A DNA stretch of 64,000 nt, taken from assembly GCF_021497505.1 (NCBI RefSeq), contig NZ_CP069349.1:1703001-1767000 (forward strand). Direction: 5' to 3'. The translations under genes were made by a program, and so were the position numbers. Positions within the stretch are counted from its first letter, which is position 1. Every line of letters starts with the position of its first letter. The DNA comes from Turicibacter sp. TJ11. Lineage in GTDB: Bacteria; Bacillota_I; Bacilli_A; MOL361; Turicibacteraceae. Of this stretch, positions 46,057 through 55,123 are shown in pieces. The notes below the pieces were generated by a model, which did no database searches, was not told the origin of the DNA, and saw nothing but the letters and a program-made list of their open reading frames with translations.

Positions 46057-46095
46057 AAAAAAATCTAACGTCCTTTGAACGTTAGATTTTTTTAT
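46057..46095 (-). terminator. prfA terminator
   Basis: AAAAAAATCTAACGT/ACGTTAGATTTTTTT-type hairpin directly after the prfA stop, so transcription into the following structured region and prmC requires read-through or another promoter. Confidence 0.88.
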
Positions 46096-46097
46096 GA

Positions 46098-47162
46098 TTA
46101 GTCTTGAGCTGCTAATTTACGTTTTTGTTCTTCTGTAATTAATGCTTCAACCACTGGTTCTAATTTACCTTCCATGACACGATCTAACTGTTGAATCGTA
46201 AATCCGATACGGTGATCTGTGACACGGTTTTGTGGATAGTTGTAAGTACGGATTTTTTCAGAACGTTCACCTGTTCCGATTTTAGAACGACGTTCTTCAC
46301 CTTCAGCCTCTAAACGCTCTTGTAAAATTGAGTCATAAATACGAGCTTTTAATACTTTTAGGGCATTTGCTTTATTTTCATGTTGTGATTTTCCATCCTG
46401 ACATGATACAACAATTCCCGTTGGAACGTGTGTTAAACGAACCGCTGATTTAGTCGTATTTACTGATTGTCCTCCAGGACCTGATGAACAGAATGTATCT
46501 ACACGGATATCATTCATACTTACTTCAACATCAACATCTTCTGCTTCAGGCATGACTAATACCGTTGCTGTTGATGTATGAATACGTCCTTGAGATTCTG
46601 TTGCAGGAACACGTTGTACACGGTGTGCACCTGATTCATATTTCATATGTGAATAAACACTTTCTCCTGAAACCATGAACTCAACTTGTGACATTCCTCC
46701 AGATTCAGAGTAGTCAACGTTCATCACTTGGATTTTCCATCCTTTTGTTTCAGCATATTTTGTGTACATACGGTATAAGTCTGCTGCAAAGATGTTTGCC
46801 TCATCTCCACCCGCTGCTCCACGAATTTCAACGATTACGTTTTTATCATCATTTGGATCTTTAGGAATTAATAAAATTTCTAAGCGTTCTTCTAATTCTG
46901 GAAGACGTGGTCTTAATTCTTCTAATTCCATTTCAGCCATTTCACTGATTTCTGGATCTGAATCTTTTGCCATTTCTTTTAAATCTTCAATTGAAGCTGC
47001 AATTTCTTTATATTCATTATACACATTAACTGTCTCTTCAAGACCGCGTTGTTCTTTTGATAATTCAGTTAATTTTTTAATATCAGTCACGATTGCAGGA
47101 TCAGCCATCATTTCGTTAATTTTTTCATAACGCTCTAAGATTGCCTCTAAACGTTCAAACAT
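46098..47162 (-). CDS. prfA: Peptide chain release factor 1
   Basis: RF1 reads UAG and UAA stop codons. The product has 354 residues starting [14 protein letters not shown], the RF1-type PAT tripeptide in [12 protein letters not shown], and the catalytic GGQ in [12 protein letters not shown]. The ATG at 47162 is chosen because AGGAGGA precedes it; the frame is open further upstream but lacks a site. A canonical promoter lies in the gap to dnaB. prmC, its modifying enzyme, is separated by the structured region. Confidence 0.97.
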   Translation of the reverse strand: MFERLEAILERYEKINEMMADPAIVTDIKKLTELSKEQRGLEETVNVYNEYKEIAASIEDLKEMAKDSDPEISEMAEMELEELRPRLPELEERLEILLIPKDPNDDKNVIVEIRGAAGGDEANIFAADLYRMYTKYAETKGWKIQVMNVDYSESGGMSQVEFMVSGESVYSHMKYESGAHRVQRVPATESQGRIHTSTATVLVMPEAEDVDVEVSMNDIRVDTFCSSGPGGQSVNTTKSAVRLTHVPTGIVVSCQDGKSQHENKANALKVLKARIYDSILQERLEAEGEERRSKIGTGERSEKIRTYNYPQNRVTDHRIGFTIQQLDRVMEGKLEPVVEALITEEQKRKLAAQD

Positions 47163-47193
47163 AGTCGAATCCTCCTCTAATTGTTCATTCCTT

Positions 47194-47222
47194 ATTATAA
47201 TATAAGTCAAACGTGTCGTCAA
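47194..47222 (-). promoter_or_regulatory. Sigma-A promoter of prfA
   Basis: TTGACG (47222-47217), 17 bases, TATAAT (47199-47194) on the minus strand, 32 bases upstream of the prfA ATG. This is the best vegetative promoter match seen in the window. Confidence 0.8.
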
Positions 47223-47263
47223 AATGTGTTTTATGTAAAACAAACCGAAATTAATGATGTTTT

Positions 47264-48625
47264 TTAGACGTCTGGAATATGAGTTGACTCAGGAACATTC
47301 ACTAAATTCTCAAATCGGCTAATTTCTTTTCTAAAAGCAAGTTTAACGGTTCCTACTGCTCCGCTACGATGCTTCGCAAAGATAACTTCAACAATATTAT
47401 CATTCAACTCAGGATCTTTTTTATAGTAATCTTCACGATATAAGAACGTAACGATATCAGCATCCTGCTCGATACTTCCCGATTCACGTAAATCAGACAT
47501 CATCGGACGTTTATCTTCACGGTTTTCTACTTGACGTGATAACTGAGATAAAGCAATAACCGGTATTTTCAATTCACGAGCCATCTCTTTTAACATACGA
47601 GAAATTTCAGAAACCTCCTGTTGACGATTTCCACCATTAGCTTTGCTACCTGATAGTAATTGTAGATAGTCAATCATCACTAATCCAAGACCTTTTTGTT
47701 GATGAAGTTGACGGCATTTTGCTCGTAATTCTCCAACACGAATCCCTGGTGTATCGTCAATGTAAATTCCTAAATTACTTAAAACATCAGTTGCAATTTT
47801 TAACGAACGCCAATCGGGTCCTTCTAAATTTCCTGTTTTTAAACGATGGGCTTCAATTCGACCTTCCGCACTCACTAAACGAGAAACAAGCTGATCGGCC
47901 CCCATCTCTAAACTGAAAATCGCGACATTAACATGATTTAATTTAGCGACGTTTTGTGCAATATTTAAGGCAAATGCCGTTTTTCCCATCGCAGGACGAG
48001 CGGCTACAATGATTAAATCATTATTTTGAAGACCTGAGGTCATATGATCAAGTGCTGTAAAACCAGTTGTTAATCCTGTTACCTCTCCTGTTGACTGGGA
48101 TAATCGCTCAACGTTTTTGATAAAATCCACAATGACATTATCAATTTGTTTAAAATCAGATCCTTGATTTAATCGTGCTAAGCCTGAAAATTGTTGTTCC
48201 GCCGTATCAATTAAATCTTGTGTTGACGTTTCAGGATCATAACCTTGTTCAATCAAACTTTGAGCTCGGTTAATAATTAAACGTGAGACCGATTTTTCCA
48301 ACACCATTTCAATATAGTGATCAGTATGTGCGGTCGTAGCGACACTTTCATAGATTGTTAAAATGTATTCAACTCCACCAACTTCAGCAATACGTTTATG
48401 ATCTTGAAGATAAGCAGTAACCGTCGTCACATCAACCCCGATATTTTGTTCTAATAGGGTGAGCATTGTTTCATAAATAATACGATGACGATGATGATAA
48501 AAATCATCAGGCTGTAATCTTAATTTAACATCCTCACACACCTTTTCATCGAGCAACATCGCCCCAAGAATCGCTTGTTCAGCATCGGTGCTGTGAGGCA
48601 TTTGACGATTTGGCGACTCTAACAT
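47264..48625 (-). CDS. dnaB: Replicative DNA helicase (DnaB; DnaC in Bacillus)
   Basis: Hexameric helicase that unwinds DNA at the fork. The 453 residues have the N-terminal DnaB domain ([20 protein letters not shown]) and the RecA-like C-terminal domain with Walker [15 protein letters not shown] (about 208-221), [11 protein letters not shown] (Walker B), and [20 protein letters not shown]. The order yybS-gdpP-rplI-dnaB is conserved in Firmicutes. No intein or other insertion is present. Confidence 0.97.
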   Translation of the reverse strand: MLESPNRQMPHSTDAEQAILGAMLLDEKVCEDVKLRLQPDDFYHHRHRIIYETMLTLLEQNIGVDVTTVTAYLQDHKRIAEVGGVEYILTIYESVATTAHTDHYIEMVLEKSVSRLIINRAQSLIEQGYDPETSTQDLIDTAEQQFSGLARLNQGSDFKQIDNVIVDFIKNVERLSQSTGEVTGLTTGFTALDHMTSGLQNNDLIIVAARPAMGKTAFALNIAQNVAKLNHVNVAIFSLEMGADQLVSRLVSAEGRIEAHRLKTGNLEGPDWRSLKIATDVLSNLGIYIDDTPGIRVGELRAKCRQLHQQKGLGLVMIDYLQLLSGSKANGGNRQQEVSEISRMLKEMARELKIPVIALSQLSRQVENREDKRPMMSDLRESGSIEQDADIVTFLYREDYYKKDPELNDNIVEVIFAKHRSGAVGTVKLAFRKEISRFENLVNVPESTHIPDV

Positions 48626-48662
48626 GAGATACCCAACTTTCTACTTTAAATATTCATACCTC

Positions 48663-49106
48663 TTATTTTTCTTTAATTTGAACAGAGATCGTTGCAACAA
48701 CTTCTGGATGTAATTGAATTGGAATACGAGCCATTCCAAGTCCACGAATTGGTTCTTCTAACCCCATTTTACGTTTATCGAGTTTGATTCCAAATTGTTT
48801 TTCAAATTCTTCAGCGATTGCTTTTGTACTAACTGAACCAAAAACACGTCCATTATCTCCAGCTTTTACTTTAACAACCACTGTTTTTTGCTCTAATTCT
48901 ACTTTTAACTTTTTCGCTTCTTCTAAACGTAACTCTGCTTGTTTTGCTTCTTCTGCTTGCTGAAGTTTTAACTTATTCATATTAGCTGGTGTTGCATCCA
49001 TTGCTTTATTTTGTTTAATTAAAAAGTTTGCGAACCCATTCGGGAAATCTTTAACTTCTCCTTTTTTACCTTTACCTTTAACATCTTCTAACATAATTAC
49101 TTTCAT
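48663..49106 (-). CDS. rplI: 50S ribosomal protein L9
   Basis: Binds 23S rRNA at the base of the L1 stalk. The 147 residues carry the L9 signature [19 protein letters not shown], the long connecting helix (about 45-75) and the C-terminal domain with [17 protein letters not shown]. The start overlaps the gdpP stop (ATGA), so the two are translationally coupled. Confidence 0.97.
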   Translation of the reverse strand: MKVIMLEDVKGKGKKGEVKDFPNGFANFLIKQNKAMDATPANMNKLKLQQAEEAKQAELRLEEAKKLKVELEQKTVVVKVKAGDNGRVFGSVSTKAIAEEFEKQFGIKLDKRKMGLEEPIRGLGMARIPIQLHPEVVATISVQIKEK

Positions 49107-51088
49107 TGAGATTCACCACTTTCTTCTAATTCTTTAACAATAACTTCTTTTAGTTGTAAGACTACATCTTGCGTACTATGACTACGCATCTGCGTTGCAG
49201 CATTATTTAAATGGCCACCGCCACCTAGTTGTTCCATTAATAACTGAACATTGACATCTCCAAGTGAACGAGCACTAATTCCGATATGTTGTTCATCAAT
49301 ACGCGAAATGACAAACGATGCTTTAATATTTTGAACATTCAATAGTTCATCAGCTGTTTGAGCGATTTGAACTTTTTCAAGAACGAAATCATCATCAGCG
49401 GATGCAATGATAAATTCATCTTTAAAAATTTCTGCACGTTCAATTAAATGAGCTCTACTATAGTAGTTTTCAAGCGGTGTTCTTAACAGTTGTTGAACTA
49501 ATTTCTCTTCCGCCCCTTTTTGCTTTAAAATAGCAGCTGTTTCATATGTTCGTCTTCCTGTATGATATGAGAATCGTCGCGTATCTACAATAATTCCCGC
49601 TAACATAATCGAGGCCTCAAGCGGCGTCATTTTAATTTTTTGTGAATAGTAATCGAACATATCCACAACAAGCTCCACTGTTGATGAAGCATAAGGTTCT
49701 GCAAACGATAAAACCGAATCAATCACATTAACTCCACGTCGATGATGATCAAATACCGCTACTTTTTTAGCGCGTGGTAATAAAGCAGGTTCAATCACCA
49801 TTTTTGGATCTTGTGTATCAGCAACAACAAGTAACGTATTTTTGGTCATTAATTCAATCGCCATCTCACTAGAGATAAAATACTGTTTCAATTTATCATC
49901 TTTTAAAATCGCATCTACGAAATTCTTTGCGGTCTTATCTAATTCTTCTTGTTTTAAAACAATATAAGCCTCTTTATTTGAAGCAAGCCCCATACGAAGC
50001 AAGCCAATACTCGCTCCAATCGCATCCACATCAGGATATCGATGTCCCATAATAATCACACGTTCACTATCTCGAACTAAACGCTCATAAGCTTGCGCAT
50101 TGACACGAGCACGCACACGATTTCGTTTTTCAACTGGATTTGTTTTTCCACCATAAAATAAAAACTTATCTTCACTCGCAATCTTAACAGCTACCTGATC
50201 GCCACCTCGACTTAGCGCTAAATCTAACATATAATTTGCACGTTGTCCAAGCTCAGAAAAACTATCATATCCTGTCGCTAATCCGATACTAATCGTTAGC
50301 ATAGTATCTCGCTCTTTAGCTGCTTCTCGCACCTTGTCAATAATCGTAAATTTCGTTTCACGAAGTTGTTGTAACACTTCGTGTGGCATCATTAAAATGA
50401 AACGATCATTTGCTGTGGTACGAATATAGATTTGATGTTGATCAGCCCACTGCATGATAATTGAAACAATTTTACCGTAGAATTCACTTTTTGCTTGTTC
50501 ATTTAAATTATTAAACACTTCATCGTAATTATCGATTACTAATACGCCAACAACTGGTTGTTCATTTAAATATTTTTGTGATAAGTCTGTGTATTCTGTA
50601 TCATCTGTAAAATACATTAAGCGTTCGTCTTTTTTATGTAACACTTGATAAGTTTTTGTATCTACATTAATTTTAAATAATCCTTCATCATTTAATGAAC
50701 GATTATACAACTGTTCGCTTAAGTCTTTTAATGTTTTATGATGTAAATCTTGATTGAAAATACGTTTTAAGCATCCATTAAACCAAATAATTTCACCTGT
50801 TTCATCATAAAGTAAAATCCCTAAGGGTAATTGATTAAATGCAGTTTCTCCTGCATGCTTGACGCGATATGTAATCGACTCTATCTTTTTTAACATCTTT
50901 GCTTGATGTCGAAAGTAAGAATTCACACGATAGATTATATCTCCTACGAAGTATAAGAAGATGATTAAGGAAATAACGTCTGATTGGATATAGGCATACC
51001 CCCCTGTTACCACCAGAAAAATTGCTGAAATAACAATGTACCCTAAATATTGTTGATACTCCTCTAGCCAATTCCTAAGCTTTTTCAT
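49103..51088 (-). CDS. gdpP: Cyclic-di-AMP phosphodiesterase GdpP (YybT)
   Basis: Membrane-bound enzyme that breaks down c-di-AMP. About 661 residues from [17 protein letters not shown]: two membrane helices (about 15-55), a PAS domain (about 75-145), a degenerate GGDEF domain (about 165-310) and a DHH/DHHA1 phosphodiesterase unit (about 340-655). Catalytic motifs are [26 protein letters not shown] (about 449) and [12 protein letters not shown]. The ATG at 51088 follows AGGTGGTAGGA. c-di-AMP controls potassium, wall homeostasis and sporulation in relatives. Confidence 0.95.
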   Translation of the reverse strand: MKKLRNWLEEYQQYLGYIVISAIFLVVTGGYAYIQSDVISLIIFLYFVGDIIYRVNSYFRHQAKMLKKIESITYRVKHAGETAFNQLPLGILLYDETGEIIWFNGCLKRIFNQDLHHKTLKDLSEQLYNRSLNDEGLFKINVDTKTYQVLHKKDERLMYFTDDTEYTDLSQKYLNEQPVVGVLVIDNYDEVFNNLNEQAKSEFYGKIVSIIMQWADQHQIYIRTTANDRFILMMPHEVLQQLRETKFTIIDKVREAAKERDTMLTISIGLATGYDSFSELGQRANYMLDLALSRGGDQVAVKIASEDKFLFYGGKTNPVEKRNRVRARVNAQAYERLVRDSERVIIMGHRYPDVDAIGASIGLLRMGLASNKEAYIVLKQEELDKTAKNFVDAILKDDKLKQYFISSEMAIELMTKNTLLVVADTQDPKMVIEPALLPRAKKVAVFDHHRRGVNVIDSVLSFAEPYASSTVELVVDMFDYYSQKIKMTPLEASIMLAGIIVDTRRFSYHTGRRTYETAAILKQKGAEEKLVQQLLRTPLENYYSRAHLIERAEIFKDEFIIASADDDFVLEKVQIAQTADELLNVQNIKASFVISRIDEQHIGISARSLGDVNVQLLMEQLGGGGHLNNAATQMRSHSTQDVVLQLKEVIVKELEESGESQ

Positions 51089-51107
51089 TCCTACCACCTA
51101 CCTTTCA

Positions 51108-52022
51108 TTATGACCTTTTAACAGCAAAACGTTCACGATAATCAAACCATGCATCTGTGACTCCTAAAATTGAAATATACATCGATAAACTAGACATTAA
51201 CGCTAAAAAGATCATGAATATCCCAAATCCTTTTTGATTACGTGATTTAAAATACGTCATCGCGACAACAAGCCCTTGTACTAAGAATAACGTATTTAAA
51301 AGCATAATGATATTCATTAAAATGACATTTATAATGTGATTTGAAACAAATAGACTAAGGAATTGACTCCCAATATAAACAGTAGCTAACGTTGCGCCTA
51401 ACTGAAACTTTTGAATATTTCCGCTAGTCGGTAATTTATAATTCATTCGTTTAAGAATAAAAATCGATATCTTATCTGTTACAAACGCATTTAATAATCC
51501 TATAAGTAATAGTAACGTCGGTAATAACGTTGTGAACATAGTTAACATCGATTGCTCCATCGTTGTTAACATCGTTAAGCTCTCTTCAGGCAAGACTGCC
51601 ATCGATTGAACTTGTGCAAAAACTTCTTGAATCATTTGCGTCATAGATTCTTGAAGACCAATTCCACTTAACACATAAATCATTAAAGGATAAGCAATAA
51701 CTGAGATAATCGATGCATTTAAAAGTCGTTGCCAATACGGCCACTTTTTTAACATTCCAATTCCTATGATTGCTCCCATAACACCATAATTTAATGTCGC
51801 TACTAATCCATAAACCGATCCTAACAATCCAGTTCCAATAAAGCATCCAACTAGTAGCCAAATCATATCACTGACCTTTTCTGTCATGACAGAGTAAATA
51901 ATGAGTGGAATAGGTAATAAAATCGACATGATCGTCGGTAAGATTCCAATATAATACAAAACAAAAAAGACCATATAAATGGCTAACATAATTGCCGCAT
52001 TAACAAGCGACCTCGTCTTCAT
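51108..52022 (-). CDS. YybS-like membrane protein (DUF2232)
   Basis: A 304-residue polytopic membrane protein with about eight hydrophobic helices. Position directly upstream of gdpP and the DUF2232-like first segment (NAAIMLAIYMVFFVLYYIG) match YybS of Firmicutes. Function is not established; similarity to substrate-binding S components of transporters has been noted for the family. Its ribosome site AAAGGGGG (complement at 52031-52038) is unusually G-rich and complementary to a loop of the candidate RNA at 45622-45943. It is the first gene of yybS-gdpP-rplI-dnaB. Confidence 0.85.
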   Translation of the reverse strand: MKTRSLVNAAIMLAIYMVFFVLYYIGILPTIMSILLPIPLIIYSVMTEKVSDMIWLLVGCFIGTGLLGSVYGLVATLNYGVMGAIIGIGMLKKWPYWQRLLNASIISVIAYPLMIYVLSGIGLQESMTQMIQEVFAQVQSMAVLPEESLTMLTTMEQSMLTMFTTLLPTLLLLIGLLNAFVTDKISIFILKRMNYKLPTSGNIQKFQLGATLATVYIGSQFLSLFVSNHIINVILMNIIMLLNTLFLVQGLVVAMTYFKSRNQKGFGIFMIFLALMSSLSMYISILGVTDAWFDYRERFAVKRS

Positions 52023-52060
52023 CTAAAAGACCCCCTTTACAAATGGCAATCAACATTTTT

Positions 52061-52069
52061 ATTATACCA
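52061..52069 (-). promoter_or_regulatory. Extended -10 promoter of the yybS-gdpP-rplI-dnaB operon
   Basis: TGGTATAAT on the minus strand (TGnTATAAT), about 39 bases upstream of the yybS ATG. Confidence 0.6.
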
Positions 52070-52320
52070 CAATTTATCCAATAATATATATTGTCTTAGT
52101 GTCCGTAAAAGGGTTTTAAAAAAATTATCATCTTTTTTTAGCAACTATTACATTTGCTCATTCAAAAAAGATTCATCTGAATAAACTATTATTGAGATGA
52201 GGGTTTGATAAACAAATCTTCCTCTCAGCTGTTAGAACTAACCATCCATATAAAAATCATCACTTTATCTTATGCAAAAAATAATGAAGCAATCATTCAT
52301 AACTCTAGCAGCTTCTTGAT

Positions 52321-53940
52321 CAAACACTTAAAGATATTCCCATAGCAAATAATAATCCTCCATCTAACTTCTTTCTATTATCACTTTGTCTTATATCCTA
52401 TTCATTTGACATAACTAACTTAACATTCCTTCATTTAGACATCATCATTCATTCCTTTTTCTAACGATCTTTAACATCTATCAACTTGATCAAGACATCT
52501 GAATATTTGAGACCTAACATCTTTACTCTTTATTATAGCGCAACTTTTATCGCACTAAACACCGTCTACTCAAAAACAAAAGTTCTAACTTCATACTAAC
52601 ATCCTCTTACACTCGCTCTATACCTGAACCCTTTATCCCACTACAATCTCTATCACGCATCTACTACTTGACTAACTATCTTACTCTTATCTTAATACTA
52701 CTCCTTTTAAAATAAAACCCATACTTCCTCCAATACATCTAACATTTCATATCCTATCAATTACTACCATCCTCCTACACTCGCTCTATACCTGAACCCT
52801 TTATCCCACTACAACCTCTATCACACACCTACTATTTTACTAACTCTCTCACTCTTATCCTAATACTAATCATTTTAAGATATACTACAAACACCTTCCA
52901 CTACATCTAACACTTCATATCCTATCACTTTCTAACATCCTCCTACACTCACTCTATACCTGAACTTTTATTCCACTACAACCTCTATCACACACCTACT
53001 GCTTTACTAACTATCCCACGTTCATTCTGACACTATTTACTTTAAAATAAATCGCATAATTCCTCGACTATACTAATCCTTTAAATCCTATCACTTTGAC
53101 ACTAACATCCTTCTACAATCACTCTATCCTTGCACTTTTTATTCCAGTACAACCTCTATCATACATCTACTACTTACTAACTCTCTCACTCTTATCCTAA
53201 TACTAATCATTTTTCCACTATATCTAACATTTCACATCCTATCACTTTCACACTAACATCCTCCTACACTCACTCTTATTCTAATACTAATTCTTTTAAA
53301 ATAAACTTCATACTTCCTCCAATACATTTAATATTTCTTATCCTAATTACTCTATCTTTGAATTTTATATCTTACTACACGCTTTAAAACTATCCCATCC
53401 CCCTTCCAGTCTTTCTACTAACTTTGTAATAACTATCCAATCACATCACTCTACTTCACACACCAAAAGATAGCATATCCATCCACTAACCTTCCTTTAC
53501 ATATTAACTAACACACACTACTCCTAAACTAACTAACGTTATAACATGAAGTGACTCATAATAAAATCGACAGCACTCTATCTAGCATTTTTCTCACTAC
53601 ATCCATCCATTTTTATACACAACAATACTACAATAATCATTAAAACTATTTTATATCATTACTCTACTAGATCCTAAAGTATTTCGAGTTATCTAAACCA
53701 CACAACGACTACTACCAAACTAGACACGTACCATTTTTAAAGTACTCTTATCTCATTCATCCAACTCAATTCAACGATCATTTTACATCAAATATTCAGA
53801 CCTTTATATTCTAAGTTATTTATTTTCATATCCACTATCATAATAACCTTTACCTATAACCCTTCATCCTTTCACTTAACTCTTGCTTTCTATCACATTT
53901 TAATATAAATAACTTAGCTAGCATTTATTATTTATCTTTT
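52321..53940 (+). other. G-depleted plus-strand tract, candidate unstructured transcript
   Basis: By hand count the plus strand has about 59 G in 1,620 bases (about 3.6 per cent), and only 12 in the 660 bases from 52681 to 53340 (1.8 per cent), with C near 30 per cent or above in sampled lines. Stops occur in all frames, so it is not coding. An RNA copy of this strand could hardly form stems because it lacks G. CCTCC, the core of the 16S anti-Shine-Dalgarno sequence, recurs (for example 52769, 52937, 53258). Transcription is not shown; the only hint is a terminator just downstream. Confidence 0.6.
52600..53330. repeat. Degenerate tandem repeat, period about 168 bp, five copies
   Basis: The marker CATCCTCCTACACTCGCTCT (with variants) recurs at 52600, 52768, 52936, 53106 and 53257, giving intervals of 168, 168, 170 and 151; the last copy has an internal deletion. 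Within each unit TATACCTGAAC, ACTACAACCTCTATCACACA, CTCTCACTCTTATCCTAATA and TTTCATATCCTATCA-like blocks recur in the same order. The copies differ by scattered substitutions yet all keep the near absence of G. Confidence 0.85.
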
Positions 53941-53950
53941 TCATAAATCA

Positions 53951-53976
53951 AAAAAGGAACCTAATCGGTTCCTTTT
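53951..53976. terminator. Terminator at the end of the G-depleted tract
   Basis: AAAAGGAACC/GGTTCCTTTT hairpin. The T run is TTTTCCTT on the plus strand and TTTTTT on the minus strand, so direction is not settled. Confidence 0.7.
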
Positions 53977-54086
53977 CCTTATCCACAATTTATAAAAGTT
54001 TTAAAAAAAGACTTAATTTTTTTTATTATCGGTATATAATTAAATTGTAACTATTTGATTATAATGTTTTAATAGGAGTGAGACAT

Positions 54087-54254
54087 ATGGAAAAAAATAA
54101 TAGCTATAATCCATTTCGTTTATTAAGTGATGCACACTTAACAGAAGATATGAGCTGCTGCACAGATACTTATTTATTAGATCGTTCAACAATGAAAGTT
54201 GAACCATGTGAAGTTATTGCTGATGTTCAAGAAAACACTGAAGAAGAAAAATAA
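54087..54254 (+). CDS. 55-residue acidic cysteine-containing small protein
   Basis: A small plus-strand gene starting MEKNNSYNPFRLLSDAHLTE and ending ENTEEEK. AATAGGAGTG is well placed before the ATG, TATAAT boxes lie at 54035 and 54060, and a strong terminator follows at once, so this looks like a real single-gene unit. Notable are an adjacent Cys pair (MSCCTD, residues 24-25) and one later Cys (EPCEV, 41); there is no signal peptide or membrane segment. I do not recognise the family. A peptide precursor, metal-binding protein or small regulator are all possible. No modifying enzyme or transporter gene is near it. Confidence 0.7.
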   Translation: MEKNNSYNPFRLLSDAHLTEDMSCCTDTYLLDRSTMKVEPCEVIADVQENTEEEK

Positions 54255-54260
54255 TGAATT

Positions 54261-54287
54261 AGAACAGGAAATCTCCTGTTCTTTTTT
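54261..54287 (+). terminator. Terminator of the small plus-strand gene
   Basis: AGAACAGGA/TCCTGTTCT hairpin with T6 on the plus strand, seven bases after the stop codon. Confidence 0.88.
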
Positions 54288-54303
54288 ATATGACCTAAAC
54301 TCT

Positions 54304-54328
54304 TTATATGGAAACAGAAATGTTTTCA
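54304..54328. repeat. Dispersed 26-bp motif, copy 3
   Basis: TTATATGGAAACAGAAATGT followed by TTTCA, about 9 kb from copies 1 and 2. Confidence 0.55.
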
Positions 54329-54640
54329 CATTCGAATGTACACCCTAATGAACACCCAACTTTCAAAATCAGAAATCATTTTCGTCTGTATAGTCAAATT
54401 TACATCCTAATGAATAGTTTAGGATATTTCTACGCATGATTAATAATATAGACTAACGTTGCTCTTTATCACCTTATTTTTTAATGAATTCAAAAAAAAA
54501 ATTAAAACTTTTAATAAATTTTAATGATATCGCATATCATCTCTTACATAATCAGACAATTAAAACGGTATTACCAATGAACAAATGAATTTAAACATTC
54601 CAGCTGTGAATAATACTTAATAATAATTCATTAAGAAAAT

Positions 54641-54671
54641 AAAAAAAAGGCTGTCTCAAGCGAGACAACCT
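54641..54671 (-). terminator. Terminator of the structured segment downstream of rpsR
   Basis: GGcTGTCTC/GAGACAaCC hairpin with T7 on the minus strand. Confidence 0.75.
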
Positions 54672-54790
54672 TGGTTAAAACTTAAAAATTGGGCCCTGAT
54701 GCAAATATCTCTGTTGCGAGATTCGTCAGAAGAAACGAAAGTTTCTTTTACATCACCTGACGAATAATAAAGGTTAGCTAATATTTTATA
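54641..54790 (-). ncRNA. Candidate structured RNA downstream of rpsR
   Basis: On the minus strand, after the rpsR terminator, ATTCGTCAG (54760s) pairs with CTGACGAAT to enclose AAGAAAC-TTTC-GTTTCTT. A second hairpin ATCTC/GAGAT and the palindrome GGGCCC follow, and the segment ends in a terminator GG-TGTCTC-GCTT-GAGACA-CC with T7. CATCA/TGATG could form a competing pair. This looks like a 3' UTR or small RNA of about 130 nt. I cannot match it to a riboswitch or other known family. Confidence 0.45.
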
Positions 54791-54815
54791 AAAAAATGGC
54801 GCGAAGCCCGCGCCA
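54790..54815 (-). terminator. rpsF-ssb-rpsR operon terminator
   Basis: GC-rich stem GGCGCG/CGCGCC followed by ATTTTTTT on the minus strand. Confidence 0.88.
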
Positions 54816-54836
54816 CTCTGTAAACAAGTGTTATTA

Positions 54837-55070
54837 CTATTCAGCAGAGAATGGTAATAATGCCATGTGACGAGCACGTTTAATAGCAACTGTTAATTCA
54901 CGTTGGTATTTAGCGCTTGTTCCTGTTACACGACGAGGTAAGATTTTTCCACGATCAGATACGAAACGTTTTAATAAATCTACATCTTTATAGTCGATTT
55001 TCGTAATTTTGTTTGTTGTGAAATAGCAAACTTTACGACGACGACGTCCTCCACGACGGAATTGAGCCAT
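54837..55070 (-). CDS. rpsR: 30S ribosomal protein S18
   Basis: Small-subunit protein that pairs with S6 on the platform. 77 residues starting [17 protein letters not shown], with the S18 signature [22 protein letters not shown]. The ATG at 55070 is set by TAGGAGGAACTATC; the in-frame ATG further upstream lies before that site. Last gene of rpsF-ssb-rpsR. Confidence 0.97.
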   Translation of the reverse strand: MAQFRRGGRRRRKVCYFTTNKITKIDYKDVDLLKRFVSDRGKILPRRVTGTSAKYQRELTVAIKRARHMALLPFSAE

Positions 55071-55123
55071 GATAGTTCCTCCTAACATCTTTTAAAATTG
55101 TTTATTTATCTTTTATCTAAAAA

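Larger units (their letters stand above)
52023..54086. other. Two-kilobase gene-free region, G-depleted on the plus strand
   Basis: No credible protein gene. 52061-52069 holds the yybS promoter; 52080-52320 is ordinary AT-rich sequence; 52321-53940 is strongly depleted in G on the plus strand and contains the 168-bp repeats; 53951-53976 is a terminator; 54001-54070 holds possible promoters for the small plus-strand gene at 54087. A consensus DnaA box (TTATCCACA) at 53979-53987 stands alone. Confidence 0.8.
54255..54836. other. Gene-free region between the small plus-strand gene and rpsR
   Basis: 582 bases. It contains a dispersed 26-bp motif with a diverged local duplication (54304-54420, shared block ACAyCCTAATGAA), AT-rich sequence at 54430-54630, and a structured minus-strand segment between two terminators (54641-54815). 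Confidence 0.7.

Noticed and set aside
52321-53940. Decayed protein gene in the G-free tract
   Set aside because: Stops are dense in all six frames and no residual protein similarity was recognised in the translated blocks; repeat spacing does not hold to multiples of three throughout.
53979-53987. Replication origin, because of a consensus DnaA box beside the G-free tract
   Set aside because: Only one box is present here; TTATCCACA also occurs at 7512-7520 and within the terminator at 26590, close to chance for this AT content, and dnaA/dnaN are absent.
54656-54889. 77-codon minus-strand frame overlapping the end of rpsR
   Set aside because: It runs through two terminators and overlaps rpsR in another frame; it is not credible as a gene.
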